64,000 nt of DNA from Alteromonas macleodii (GTDB lineage: Bacteria; Pseudomonadota; Gammaproteobacteria; Enterobacterales; Alteromonadaceae). A program made the position numbers and the translations under genes. Location of the stretch: positions 220,593 to 284,592 of the forward strand of contig NZ_LR812090.1 in NCBI RefSeq assembly GCF_903772925.1. The letters run 5' to 3'. Shown piece by piece: positions 7,931 through 16,854 of the stretch. The first letter of the stretch is position 1; each line of letters opens with the position of its first letter. The notes under the pieces are model-generated. The model had not been told where the DNA came from. It did no database searches and saw only the letters and a program-made list of their open reading frames with translations.

Positions 7931-9229
7931 ATGCCTATCACCATGAAAACGTTATCCCTACTTGCTAGTACCATCGCTTTGGTTTCAGCAGCTGCCATCG
8001 TTTCACCCACAGTATCAGCTGCTCAAAAGCTGTATAAACCTTTTCCTGCCGACGTGATGCCGTCGCTCAGTGAGAAAGGTACACATACAGTTGGCGTAAA
8101 AACTATTGAAGCCACGTATCCTGAAAAAGTAAAAGATATTGCTGGAAATGATGTCGAGCGTAGGTTGACCCTAGAGGTCTGGTATCCAGCTTCAAGTGCT
8201 GCTGAGACGGCAACGTATGTGAATGAAACACGAAGTGGTCAAGTATTTGAAATTGAGGGAGATGCAAGCCGCGATGCGCCCATTGCTGCAGCAGAATCTG
8301 GTTACCCGGTGGTGGTTATATCTCACGGGTATACTGGCTATCGCACGCTTATGTATTATTTAGGTGAACACCTTGCGTCTCACGGCTATGTAGTAGCAGC
8401 AATCGACCACACAGATTCTACGAATAAAGATGTTAATTTTGCAGAAAACCCATATTCAGGTTTTCCAAGCACATTACTAAACCGCTCACGAGACCAAGTA
8501 CTTACTTTAAACAGCATCAGCGAAAACGAATTTTTCAAAGAGAGTGTTGACGCAAGTAAAGCAGGGGTAATTGGTTATTCAATGGGAGGCTATGGCGCGG
8601 TAAGTACAGTCGGTGGTTGCTATGCATTTAACGATCAAACAGCAGCAACCTTTACCGGTACACAAGACCCTAAAGTGGCAGCCCTTGTTAAAGACGCGCT
8701 AAATACTTGCGCCGGTGGCGAAGAAAGTAGCAAAGATGTGCTGCCAGCTTGGAAAGCAGCGCTAGCGCTTGCCCCATGGGGCGGGCAACATCAGCTTTTT
8801 GACGTTGAATCACTTAACAATATCAAGGTACCTGTTCTTTATGTGGCGGGTGATAACGACGATATTTCTGGTTACGATGGTATTAAATGGTTATTCGAAA
8901 ATACCGGCAGTGAAGGTTCTAAGCTACTTACTGTTAAAAATGCGCGTCATAATGTCGCACCTCACCCCGCCCCGAAAGAAGCCTATGGCAGCGAGTTTGA
9001 TTTGGGCAGCTACATTGAACCTGCGTGGGAAGTGCAAAAGCTGAATGCTATCAACGAGCACTTCGCGTTAGCGCTTATGAATTGTCATGTGAAAGGTTTA
9101 GAAGATGATTGTAAATACCTGAACGTGAGCGGCAGTAGTGCCCAAGTACCCGTAGACGGTAAGAAGCCAGAGCCTTGGAAGGGATTCGACGACCGATGGG
9201 CATTGGGTCTAGAGATGGACAGCAAATAA
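7931..9229 (+). CDS. Secreted alpha/beta hydrolase, dienelactone hydrolase / PAF-acetylhydrolase-like
   Basis: A 432-residue exported serine hydrolase. Residues 1-31 are a signal peptide (hydrophobic LLASTIALVSAAAIV, cleavage near VSA-AQK). The alpha/beta core has an oxyanion-type SHGYTGYR near 131-138, the nucleophile elbow GYSMGG with Ser217, a likely acid in AGDNDD near 308 and the likely histidine in ARHNVAPHP near 344. The pattern resembles the broad family that includes plasma PAF-acetylhydrolase and dienelactone hydrolases; the substrate cannot be told. A second in-frame ATG at 7943 gives a tighter signal peptide and may be the true start; neither has a clear Shine-Dalgarno sequence. 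Monocistronic, ending at a UUCG-loop terminator. Confidence 0.8.
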   Translation: MPITMKTLSLLASTIALVSAAAIVSPTVSAAQKLYKPFPADVMPSLSEKGTHTVGVKTIEATYPEKVKDIAGNDVERRLTLEVWYPASSAAETATYVNETRSGQVFEIEGDASRDAPIAAAESGYPVVVISHGYTGYRTLMYYLGEHLASHGYVVAAIDHTDSTNKDVNFAENPYSGFPSTLLNRSRDQVLTLNSISENEFFKESVDASKAGVIGYSMGGYGAVSTVGGCYAFNDQTAATFTGTQDPKVAALVKDALNTCAGGEESSKDVLPAWKAALALAPWGGQHQLFDVESLNNIKVPVLYVAGDNDDISGYDGIKWLFENTGSEGSKLLTVKNARHNVAPHPAPKEAYGSEFDLGSYIEPAWEVQKLNAINEHFALALMNCHVKGLEDDCKYLNVSGSSAQVPVDGKKPEPWKGFDDRWALGLEMDSK

Positions 9230-9236
9230 AAGTTTG

Positions 9237-9262
9237 AAAAGGGTGCTTCGGCATCCTTTTTT
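9237..9262 (+). terminator. Intrinsic terminator with UUCG loop
   Basis: AAAAGGGTGC (9237-9246) and GCATCCTTTT (9251-9260) close on a TTCG tetraloop and lead into TT. It ends the hydrolase transcript. Confidence 0.9.
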
Positions 9263-9399
9263 AATTTTGTTACATATTTATTTTCTATCGTAACGCATAG
9301 TGGCGTAATGTAAGACTGCTTCTATCAATCATTGATAGTAAAAAGCGCTTTAAAACGGTATTTCGGGCTACCCATAAACTAAACCATAAGGAAGTGAAA

Positions 9400-10491
9400 A
9401 TGCGTAAATCTACTGTGTCAGCACTATGTGCGTGTTCTATTTTGTTAATGCCAGCAGCGGCTATTACCCAAAGCCATGCAGCAGCACAAGACGTTGCTAC
9501 AGCGAACACCGATGAGGTAGCAACGTTAAAGGCCTACTTCAAACAAGGCGACTTTAAATACGTTGTAGAATCCCTCGAAGCCGTTAAAGGTAAATCGCCA
9601 GAACAGCACAACATGCTTATTTCTGCCCTGATGAACATAGATTTAGACGATGCCGAGGAGGCAGCAGAGCAGTTTGTTCAGGATTACAGTGACAACTATA
9701 AGGCTTACCATACACACGCAAGCGTGATGGGAGCCCAAGCCTCAAGTAGTATATTTTCAGCCCTAGGCTATGCGAAAAAAGCAAAAGAGAGTTTAGAAAA
9801 AGCAGTGGAAATCGCCCCAGAAGAGGTTGCTGTTTACCAAGCCTTAATGCAGTTTCACTTAATGGCTCCTTCTATTGCAGGAGGGGACATGGATGAAGCC
9901 ATGACACTTGCGCAAACAATTTCAAAACTAGATGCTACCGAAGGTCGGTTTGCCTTAGCTAAGGTTTATTTGGAGAAAGATAACCAGGCAGAAGCAGAAG
10001 CGATCTTTGCCTCTTTAATTGAAGACGATAGTACCCAAATTCGCGCTAGGGTTGAGCTAGGTAGTTTCTATTTAGGTAATGAGCAGTACGCGGCATCTTA
10101 CGATACTTTGTTGCCTTTATCAGATACAGATGTGGCTGCAGTTTCGAAAGCGGATACTGAGGCTTGGGATACTTATCAAAAGCGTAAAGCCAGTCTTATG
10201 TATGGAAAGTATCGCTTAGGGCAAGTTGCCGTTGAAAGTGGCGAGTACACAACTTCAGGTATAAACGCGCTAAAAAGCTATTTGGAGGACTACCAGATTG
10301 CGACCATTGATACTGAAGGTCTACCAACAGCTAATTGGGCTCAGCTACGCTTAGCTGAACTTCTTCTTAATGCAGATAGGGTAAATGAAGCGCAAAACCT
10401 TGTTGAGGCAATAAAAGAAGAGAAAGATGAACGTTTTGCTAAGACACTCAAAAAAATCAAAAAGGCACTAAAAAAGCGAGCGGCGGTGTAA
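9400..10491 (+). CDS. Periplasmic TPR-repeat protein of unknown function
   Basis: A 363-residue exported protein. Residues 1-28 form a signal peptide (ALCACSILLMPAAAITQSHA). The rest is alpha-helical with several degenerate tetratricopeptide repeats, for example AKESLEKAVEIAPEEVAVYQ near 130 and LAKVYLEKDNQAEAEAIFAS near 190. The C-terminus is very lysine-rich (KTLKKIKKALKKR). The ATG at 9400 is preceded by AAGGAAG at good distance, so I prefer it to the GTG at 9394. Between a secreted hydrolase and the alpha-galactosidase gene, it may scaffold or sort envelope proteins, but no specific role can be read from the sequence. Confidence 0.75.
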   Translation: MRKSTVSALCACSILLMPAAAITQSHAAAQDVATANTDEVATLKAYFKQGDFKYVVESLEAVKGKSPEQHNMLISALMNIDLDDAEEAAEQFVQDYSDNYKAYHTHASVMGAQASSSIFSALGYAKKAKESLEKAVEIAPEEVAVYQALMQFHLMAPSIAGGDMDEAMTLAQTISKLDATEGRFALAKVYLEKDNQAEAEAIFASLIEDDSTQIRARVELGSFYLGNEQYAASYDTLLPLSDTDVAAVSKADTEAWDTYQKRKASLMYGKYRLGQVAVESGEYTTSGINALKSYLEDYQIATIDTEGLPTANWAQLRLAELLLNADRVNEAQNLVEAIKEEKDERFAKTLKKIKKALKKRAAV

Positions 10492-10508
10492 TACCGCGTA
10501 GCTCGCTT
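10474..10508. terminator. Hairpin between convergent TPR-protein and alpha-galactosidase genes
   Basis: AAGCGAGC (10474-10481) pairs with GCTCGCTT (10501-10508), enclosing a second stem GCGGT/ACCGC (10483-10497). It spans the TPR gene stop codon. The T tract is poor, so termination would be weak. Confidence 0.45.
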
Positions 10509-10557
10509 ACTCTAATTTTCCTTAGGCAGAGCTTAGAAAGCCATAGCGTTTATAAAA

Positions 10558-12687
10558 CTACAGGGCTTTAACAGTATAAATTAAGGCTGTTTGTGGGAAG
10601 AGTACCGGCAGCTGCATACCGTATTTCATCAAGACTTCGCCAGAGAACACTTGCCCTTCAGTTTGCTGCAAAATTGAAGGAGTGTATTCTTTCAGCTTTT
10701 CAGGCCACACACGCTCAATGGTGTATTGCTTGTTAGCGTCAAGCCCTGCGAAGTAGAAACGGTTAGGCGTAGTGCGTACGGTTTCTGTAACACTGTTATA
10801 TGCAAAAATACCTTCCTGCTTGTCTTTCGACACATAACCAAATTTCACATTCATGCCGTCATCATCCATGCGGAATAGGTCGCCGCCGTGGGTAATATGA
10901 CGATATTTCTTATAAAGCGAAATGGCGTCTGTTAGCACGCTTTGCTCGTGGTCTGTCAGTTCACGTGGGTCCATTTCTATGCCCATATGACCAAACAAGG
11001 CTACTGCTGAACGAATCTCAATAGGTAGGTTACGACCTGTAATATGGCAGTCACGCGGACCTACGTGCGCGCCCATTACTTCAGATGGGAAGAAGTAAGA
11101 GCAGCCGCGCTGAATATATAAGCGGTCTAGTGCATCGTTAGAATCTGACGTCCAGAAGCGATCTGTGTGTGGCAATATGCCTAAATCTACACGTCCGCCG
11201 CCTGAGCAACAGCTTTCTATTTCAATGCCTGGCTTGGCCGCTTTTACACGGTCAATCAAGCCGTAAAGCGCTGCCATTTGGCCGTGCATTGCCGGTTTGC
11301 CTTGAAGGTTACCTGGGTGGTTTACGTCGCGGTTCATGTCCCATTTGATGTAGCTAATTTTTGGATAGGCTTTGAGTACATCAGTAATAACTTTATACAG
11401 GTACTCAACCACTTCTGGATTGGTTAAATCTAGAACGTATTGATTTCTAAATGGCACATGAGGGTTGTTTTCAGTTTGAAGTGCCCATTCGGGATGCGCG
11501 CGATATAAGTCGCTATCTGGGTTAACCATTTCTGGCTCAAACCAAATGCCGAATTCCATGCCAAGACCAGTAACATGGTCAATTAATCCGTCTAGCCCTT
11601 CAGGGTAGATGGCTTCATCTACAAACCAGTCACCAAGCCCAGCTTTGTCGTTTCTGCGGCCTTTGAACCAACCATCGTCTAAAACGAAGCGCTCAATACC
11701 TAGCGGTGCTACCTTGTCAGCCAAGGCTTTAAGTTCGTCTTCGTTATGATCGAAATAAATGCCTTCCCACGTGTTGTAGTGAACTGGGCGAGGCTTAGAT
11801 TCAGCGCTATGGTTTAGCACGTTGCTACGTATAAAATTGTGGAACTGCTGCGATAGGGATGAGAAACCTTCACAGCCATAGCCGGTATAAAGCACCGGAG
11901 ATGTGTAGCTGTTCCCTGCATCAAGTACCACTTCACCAGGAAACAGTAATTCACCGAACTGAACATAACTTCTGCCATCAGCCATGAGTTCGGCGCGAAG
12001 CTTATGGTTTGCTGAAGCGCCAAGGTGGTAACCAAAGCACTCACCGTTAAGCTCGCCTGTTCCATCTGGAAATGCAATTAAACCGGGAAAAGTATCGTGA
12101 GAGGTTTTGCCTCGACGGTTTTCACGCACGTAGCTGCCAAAGAATAAGTCGTGATCTTTGGTTTGGAATTCAGCAGACCATCGACCTTCGAATGTTTTGA
12201 TTTTACTAACCGTTGTAGGAAGTGGAAGGCTAGCAGCATTCAGGTAATTGAGGTTCAGTGCACTGCTGCCGGTGTTTTCTACACGAGAAACATATTTTAC
12301 AACGCTGGTCGCGGTATCAAGCTCTACATTTGTAATAAGGCGCATACCGCGATGCGTATCTTCAGCAATAAAGGCAACCGATTGAGCGTCTTGATTTATC
12401 TCTACTAAATTAAAGCCTGCTGACCACTGGTCCGCATCACCGGAAACTTCAAGGCCTGGCTGACCTGTCCAACCTTCACCATGGGTTGGTACTAAAGTAA
12501 TTGGTGGCTCTATTACTGGCGCACACTTAGCTTCTTGGCGTGTATTTAAAACGCTAAGCATTTCAGGCGTTGTGCTGTCACTTAATGGCGCACCATAGTA
12601 AATGACTTTTGGCATACGACCCTGACAGTCGAATATTAAGGTGACTTTTTCGTTCGACAGGCGTACGAATTGAGAAAGTGACGACAT
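10558..12687 (-). CDS. Alpha-galactosidase, glycoside hydrolase family 36
   Basis: Releases galactose from alpha-1,6-galactosides such as melibiose and raffinose. The 709-residue protein has the GH36 layout: N-terminal beta-supersandwich, central TIM barrel and C-terminal beta domain. The nucleophile is D450 in YIKWDMNRD and the acid/base D515 in FWTSDSNDA; CCSGGGRVDLG (about 493-503) and WFEPEM (about 382-387) are also family marks. No signal peptide, so it acts in the cytoplasm after uptake. I chose the ATG at 12687 because GAGG precedes it and the longer frame from 12777 adds residues foreign to the family. An operator-like site at 12815-12829 lies upstream, tying it to the galactose regulon. 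Confidence 0.93.
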   Translation of the reverse strand: MSSLSQFVRLSNEKVTLIFDCQGRMPKVIYYGAPLSDSTTPEMLSVLNTRQEAKCAPVIEPPITLVPTHGEGWTGQPGLEVSGDADQWSAGFNLVEINQDAQSVAFIAEDTHRGMRLITNVELDTATSVVKYVSRVENTGSSALNLNYLNAASLPLPTTVSKIKTFEGRWSAEFQTKDHDLFFGSYVRENRRGKTSHDTFPGLIAFPDGTGELNGECFGYHLGASANHKLRAELMADGRSYVQFGELLFPGEVVLDAGNSYTSPVLYTGYGCEGFSSLSQQFHNFIRSNVLNHSAESKPRPVHYNTWEGIYFDHNEDELKALADKVAPLGIERFVLDDGWFKGRRNDKAGLGDWFVDEAIYPEGLDGLIDHVTGLGMEFGIWFEPEMVNPDSDLYRAHPEWALQTENNPHVPFRNQYVLDLTNPEVVEYLYKVITDVLKAYPKISYIKWDMNRDVNHPGNLQGKPAMHGQMAALYGLIDRVKAAKPGIEIESCCSGGGRVDLGILPHTDRFWTSDSNDALDRLYIQRGCSYFFPSEVMGAHVGPRDCHITGRNLPIEIRSAVALFGHMGIEMDPRELTDHEQSVLTDAISLYKKYRHITHGGDLFRMDDDGMNVKFGYVSKDKQEGIFAYNSVTETVRTTPNRFYFAGLDANKQYTIERVWPEKLKEYTPSILQQTEGQVFSGEVLMKYGMQLPVLFPQTALIYTVKAL

Positions 12688-12814
12688 AAAAACCTCAGCG
12701 TTAATAAAACGTAAATTAGGTGGTGATACAACTTTTTTACAACGTAAGTAGTGACTTCTTACGGCATAATTTCGCATATTAAATCACGTTCACTATACCT
12801 ATTCTACAATTTTA

Positions 12815-12829
12815 GGGTAAACGTTTTAC
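12815..12829. promoter_or_regulatory. Candidate LacI-family operator upstream of the alpha-galactosidase gene
   Basis: GGGTAAACGTTTTAC is centred on the same TAAACGTTT core as the galT operator. It lies 128 bases before the alpha-galactosidase start on the minus strand. On the minus strand a TTGAAA box abuts it, so it may overlap a promoter. Confidence 0.6.
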
Positions 12830-12911
12830 TTTCAATGGTAGTCTGCATTGCGAAGGAAATGAAGTCTGACCAATAGTTGTAAAATATAGACGATATTAAT
12901 TGTTAAAAACA

Positions 12912-12939
12912 AAAAAGGATGTCAAAAGACATCCTTTTT
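12912..12939. terminator. Bidirectional-looking intrinsic terminator after the second symporter gene
   Basis: A perfect 12-bp stem AAAAAGGATGTC / GACATCCTTTTT (12912-12923 with 12928-12939) closes on an AAAA loop. It gives a T tract on either strand and ends the minus-strand symporter transcript 19 bases after its stop. Confidence 0.88.
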
Positions 12940-12957
12940 CGACATGTAACTAATTTG

Positions 12958-14415
12958 TTAGGCTTCTTTCTTATAAAGTTCTAACGAAAACTCTGCCTTT
13001 TGGCTAAACACCAAGCGGTTCACAGTAAGAGCAAAGGCGACACAGCCAATAAGAGTTGCGAACATTAGGTGGATGTAATGAAGTCCAAATGGTGCATACA
13101 GAGGTGAAGCTTCAAAGCTCATTAATGCGTAAATTGAAACGCCGAACAACACTGCGCCAATGGCCGCGAATGCATGCACGTTTCTAAACAGTAAGCCTAC
13201 GATGAATACCGAAAGAATAGGCATACTTAAAAGACCGTAAAGCTTCTGGACTAGGTTAATAATACTATCAGCTTGTTGGTATACGGGGATTAGCGCAAGC
13301 GATACTAAGCACAATAAAATAGTCACGTAGCCGCTTAACTTAGGTACGTTAGGTGTTTTGTTGATATAGCTTTCATGAATGTCGCACACGTAAAGCGCAG
13401 TAGCAGAGTTCAGGTTACTGTTAAACGTGGTTAATACCGCAGCTGCCATGGCCGCTGCGAATACGCCAGAAAGCCAATCAGGCAATACCGTTGCGACAAT
13501 TTTTCCGTAAGCACTATCACCTATATCACCAAATAGTTTGTACGAAACGATACCTGGAATAACAATAATGGCAGGTACAATCAGCAAGCGGATACCGGCC
13601 GCAGCGAATACGCCTTTTTGCGCTTCTTTCAAAGAAGGTGCCGCCATTGCGCGTTGAGTAATAACTTGGTTAGTACCCCAGTAAAACATTTGGATAAAGA
13701 TCATCCCGGTAAGCAAGGTATGCCAAGGGATTGGAGACTCATCATCGCCAATTAACGTAAGTCGCTCTTGCGGAATGCCGTCAAAGTTATAGTCGATGGC
13801 TTGAAGCGCCAGAATAACCACCAATACGGCCATGGTTAAAAGAAGTACGCCTGAGTAGGTATCAGACACTGCTACTGCGCGAAGGCCGCCGAAGATAGCG
13901 TAAAGAGCACCAACGATAACGAAGATAACTGCGATGTACATTAGCGGCAGTTCAACGTTAAACATAGACTGCATGAACAAAGAACCGGAATAGATTACTG
14001 CCGGGCAAAATATTAAAGCACTGCCTGCGAAGAAGAGCGCACTAATAACTGCACGTATGTGCTTGTCGTGATAGCGCTGTTCTAGAAGTTCTGTTGTCGT
14101 TGTACACTTGAACTTGTAATACACAGGCAGAAATACTTTTGCCAGTACGAAAAGTCCTACAACGGCTGCTAGTTCCCATAGGGCTAACAAGGCCATTTGG
14201 TTACCGTTCATACCTACTAGTTGGTCGGTACTTAGGTTGGTGAGCGTGATACTACCTGCAACGAAATACCAAGCTAGACCTCCGCCTGCAAGAAAGTATT
14301 CGCGGTTTTGGTTTTGGGCATTTCTATTTTGTCCGCGGCAACTTAAATAGGTAAGAAAACCAATTAAAGCAGTCACAAAGACAAAAACAGACACCTGAAT
14401 AGTGCTGGAAAACAT
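12958..14415 (-). CDS. Sodium:solute symporter (SSS family), probable sugar transporter
   Basis: A 485-residue inner-membrane symporter with about 13-14 hydrophobic segments. It has SSS-family signatures: YFLAGGGLAWYFVAGSITLTN near 40-60 with SLSTDQLVGMNG after it, YGLL/GGLRAVAVSDTYSG near 175-190, FYWGTNQVITQRAMAA near 238-253 and a C-terminal helix bundle. It is clearly divergent from the vSGLT-type protein at 5085. Its partner genes (TonB receptor, halogenase-like, SapC-like) and the alpha-galactosidase downstream suggest it imports the galactoside or its product across the inner membrane. It starts 20 bases after the sapC stop, so the two are probably co-transcribed. Substrate is inferred from context. 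Confidence 0.88.
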   Translation of the reverse strand: MFSSTIQVSVFVFVTALIGFLTYLSCRGQNRNAQNQNREYFLAGGGLAWYFVAGSITLTNLSTDQLVGMNGNQMALLALWELAAVVGLFVLAKVFLPVYYKFKCTTTTELLEQRYHDKHIRAVISALFFAGSALIFCPAVIYSGSLFMQSMFNVELPLMYIAVIFVIVGALYAIFGGLRAVAVSDTYSGVLLLTMAVLVVILALQAIDYNFDGIPQERLTLIGDDESPIPWHTLLTGMIFIQMFYWGTNQVITQRAMAAPSLKEAQKGVFAAAGIRLLIVPAIIVIPGIVSYKLFGDIGDSAYGKIVATVLPDWLSGVFAAAMAAAVLTTFNSNLNSATALYVCDIHESYINKTPNVPKLSGYVTILLCLVSLALIPVYQQADSIINLVQKLYGLLSMPILSVFIVGLLFRNVHAFAAIGAVLFGVSIYALMSFEASPLYAPFGLHYIHLMFATLIGCVAFALTVNRLVFSQKAEFSLELYKKEA

Positions 14416-14435
14416 GTTTTACTCCTAAAGGACAG

Positions 14436-15185
14436 TTATGACTTGCTGGTTTCGAACTTAATGTTGTTTACAGCGCGATCAGGGAATTTAGTGTTATGAA
14501 GACGGATAACGCGGTTCACTTGCAAAATAGAACCAAGAATATTGAAAAGCACGTTGAGCAGGCCCTTTTGATTTAAACTAGCCAGTTCTTCGCCCGTAAG
14601 GTTTTGCAAGCGTTGTTCATTCACCGTAGCTAGCCCGCCTACGCGCTGATTGGTGTTGTCTTTGTACTCTATAATCAAGTCAACAGTATGAATGAGTCCC
14701 ATCTCGCTAATTTGATTCATCATTACAGCGGTTTGTTGCATGGCGGTAACGCGCTCATCTAGCAATTTCTTTTTATTATCTAAGTACGCAGTAGGGCGCT
14801 TGGAAGGCAAAAAGAGTGCTTCACCGTTTTGAGAAGAAACAGCTGGCGAGTCGACATCAACTAAAACTTCTTGCTGCTGAGCATCATTTCCCAATCGTAC
14901 GATAAAAGGTAAGGTGCGAAGACTAAGCGGTGCATAGTGACCAAGCCATGTACCTTGTGTTTCAAACACGTTTTCTTGAGGAGCTAGGCCGCACAGGGCC
15001 GATATTGTCCAATACTGTGCTTCAGTAGATTTACTGAAAAACAGAGGGAAGTCGCTAGATGCTTGAACGGCTTCCTTTATCTCAATGTTGAGAAGATGAA
15101 ATTTCGAATAAGTACTAGCAAGCTTGCTCTCATCAATAGTAAGAGCGCTGTGGGTATCAGCCGATAAGGTTTCAAATGTTGGCAT
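14436..15185 (-). CDS. SapC-like protein
   Basis: A 249-residue protein resembling the SapC family, named after a Campylobacter S-layer-linked protein, but with no established biochemical role in this setting. Visible pieces are the LLNIEIKEAVQASSDFPLFFSK segment near 35-55, typical of the family start, and a segment with ALFLPSKRPTAYLDNKK near 130. No signal peptide or membrane span is seen, so it looks cytoplasmic. I chose the ATG at 15185 because it sits just after the halogenase stop with GAGAA upstream; a longer frame would overlap. The SapC/halogenase/TonB-receptor association recurs in polysaccharide-use loci of marine and plant-associated proteobacteria. Confidence 0.75.
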   Translation of the reverse strand: MPTFETLSADTHSALTIDESKLASTYSKFHLLNIEIKEAVQASSDFPLFFSKSTEAQYWTISALCGLAPQENVFETQGTWLGHYAPLSLRTLPFIVRLGNDAQQQEVLVDVDSPAVSSQNGEALFLPSKRPTAYLDNKKKLLDERVTAMQQTAVMMNQISEMGLIHTVDLIIEYKDNTNQRVGGLATVNEQRLQNLTGEELASLNQKGLLNVLFNILGSILQVNRVIRLHNTKFPDRAVNNIKFETSKS

Positions 15186-15198
15186 ATTATAGTTCTCG

Positions 15199-16731
15199 TT
15201 AGCTTGCCAACCACTGCTCAATGTAGTCGCGGTGATTAGGTAAGCTGCTTAGTTTTTGCTGCGTGATTAGCTGATTTTGTTGAATCACTTTATCAGCTAG
15301 GTCACGTTCGTTGTAGAAATGAGACTGCAAAGAAAAGTCTGGAGAAAATCCCATTCCATATAGTACGTACTGATAGCTGGCGGCAGGAAAAAGCTCTATT
15401 GCCGCTGAAAAATCAGCAATTTGAGGGCCGCGATACTTCCAAATTTCCAAATCTTCTTTTAAAGAGTCGGGAATAGTTGAAGGATCGCGATTGGCAACCC
15501 AGTAAGGTTCACTGCGTTGATTGAAAATATAATGGAGTTTCAAGAAGTCGATAATGCGCTGCCAGCGATAGTTCATTTGCTTGTTAAAGCGCTGGCTAAC
15601 GATAGGCATCGCTGATTCTGGCAGCGGCATTTGCTCTGCAATATAGCGTGCTGAAATCTCGATAAGCATTAGGGCTGTTGCCTCTAATGGCTCTACAAAC
15701 CCAGCGGACAGACCCACGCCAATGCAGTTACCCTTCCAAATACGCTTCTTATAACCAGAGTTAAAGCGAATGGTGCGCGCTTTTAAATCACCGTGTTGGT
15801 CACCAACGTACTGACGCAATACTTCTTCGGCGCGTTCATCGGTGGTAAATTCGGTGGAGTAAACATGGCCTACACCTCTTCGAGACGATAAACCAATATC
15901 CCAAATCCAGCCTGCTTCTTGTGCTGTAGCTTGGGTATAGGGCTTTATTTCGAAGTCTTCTTCGTGGGGTACATGAAGAGCAAGTGCAGAGTTATTAAAT
16001 AGCACGTCATCTGTGGAGACAACGCTTTCACCTAGAGTTTCGCCAAGCAATAGGGAGCGAAAGCCAGAACAGTCTACAAATAAATCGGCGTCTAAAACCA
16101 TGCCGTTGTTAAGCGTAACGCTTTCGATATGTTCGTTTGAGGTTGCGGCTACGCTTTCTACAGTGGCGACAATGTGTTTTACGCCTAGCTCCGTTTTGCT
16201 GAAGTCTCGCAACATGTCAGCAAATGCACCAGCATCTAAATGATACGCATAGTTCGACTGTGCGCTGCTGTATTCTTGTTCATTAAGCGTGCGAGGCGCC
16301 ATATTGCGCTCACACACGTGCTGCTGAAAGTTAGTGGCGTTGGCAAAATTTGCAATATCGCCTACATAGGGGGCCATTTCAACGCGACCATAACCTAGCG
16401 GAACGGTAAACGGGTGGTAATAAAAGTCGCCGTCGCCATTTACCCAATTTACGAACTTACCGCCTTGCTTGAATGCAGCGCTGCAGCGTCGAAATACTTC
16501 TTTTTCAGACAGGCCAATGTCTTTCAGCGTGTTGCGCATTGTTGGCCAGGTTCCTTCACCTACGCCGACAGTAGGAATGTCACTGGATTCGACCAAAGTT
16601 ATGTCTAAGCCACATTCACCCATTGCTACCTTATGTTTAGCCGCGACGATGGCGGCTGTAAGCCAACCAGCGGTGCCGCCACCTACGATGACAATACGCT
16701 GTTTTTGAGATGTATGAGATGAATGGTTCAT
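15199..16731 (-). CDS. Tryptophan-halogenase-like flavoprotein
   Basis: A 510-residue FAD-dependent protein of the tryptophan-halogenase family. It has the dinucleotide motif VGGGTAGWLTAA at residues 15-26 and VGEGTWPTM near 57-65. The AFKQGGKFVNW segment near 85 is where, as I recall, the catalytic lysine of PrnA-type enzymes lies. The WIWDI segment near 270 corresponds to the WxWxIP halogenase motif but with Gly in place of Pro. The FVEPLEATALMLIE segment near 345 keeps the glutamate matching PrnA Glu346. The key residues are mostly present, yet family members in TonB-linked sugar loci have no demonstrated halogenation of tryptophan. It is first in a halogenase-sapC-symporter unit, downstream of the TonB receptor terminator. 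Confidence 0.85.
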   Translation of the reverse strand: MNHSSHTSQKQRIVIVGGGTAGWLTAAIVAAKHKVAMGECGLDITLVESSDIPTVGVGEGTWPTMRNTLKDIGLSEKEVFRRCSAAFKQGGKFVNWVNGDGDFYYHPFTVPLGYGRVEMAPYVGDIANFANATNFQQHVCERNMAPRTLNEQEYSSAQSNYAYHLDAGAFADMLRDFSKTELGVKHIVATVESVAATSNEHIESVTLNNGMVLDADLFVDCSGFRSLLLGETLGESVVSTDDVLFNNSALALHVPHEEDFEIKPYTQATAQEAGWIWDIGLSSRRGVGHVYSTEFTTDERAEEVLRQYVGDQHGDLKARTIRFNSGYKKRIWKGNCIGVGLSAGFVEPLEATALMLIEISARYIAEQMPLPESAMPIVSQRFNKQMNYRWQRIIDFLKLHYIFNQRSEPYWVANRDPSTIPDSLKEDLEIWKYRGPQIADFSAAIELFPAASYQYVLYGMGFSPDFSLQSHFYNERDLADKVIQQNQLITQQKLSSLPNHRDYIEQWLAS

Positions 16732-16813
16732 GAAACAACACTGCTTAAATGGAATTATGACTGTTTTCTACATTTATCCATAAACGTACTCGTTTTGCCA
16801 ATAGGCTTATGGA

Positions 16814-16840
16814 TAAAAGGCAGGGTTTTACCCCTGCCAA
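16814..16840 (-). terminator. Intrinsic terminator of the TonB receptor gene
   Basis: Read on the minus strand, GGCAGGG (16838-16832) pairs with CCCTGCC (16825-16819) and leads into TTTT. It lies just after the receptor stop and should separate it, at least partly, from the halogenase unit. Confidence 0.8.
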
Positions 16841-16854
16841 AACACACACAAATC

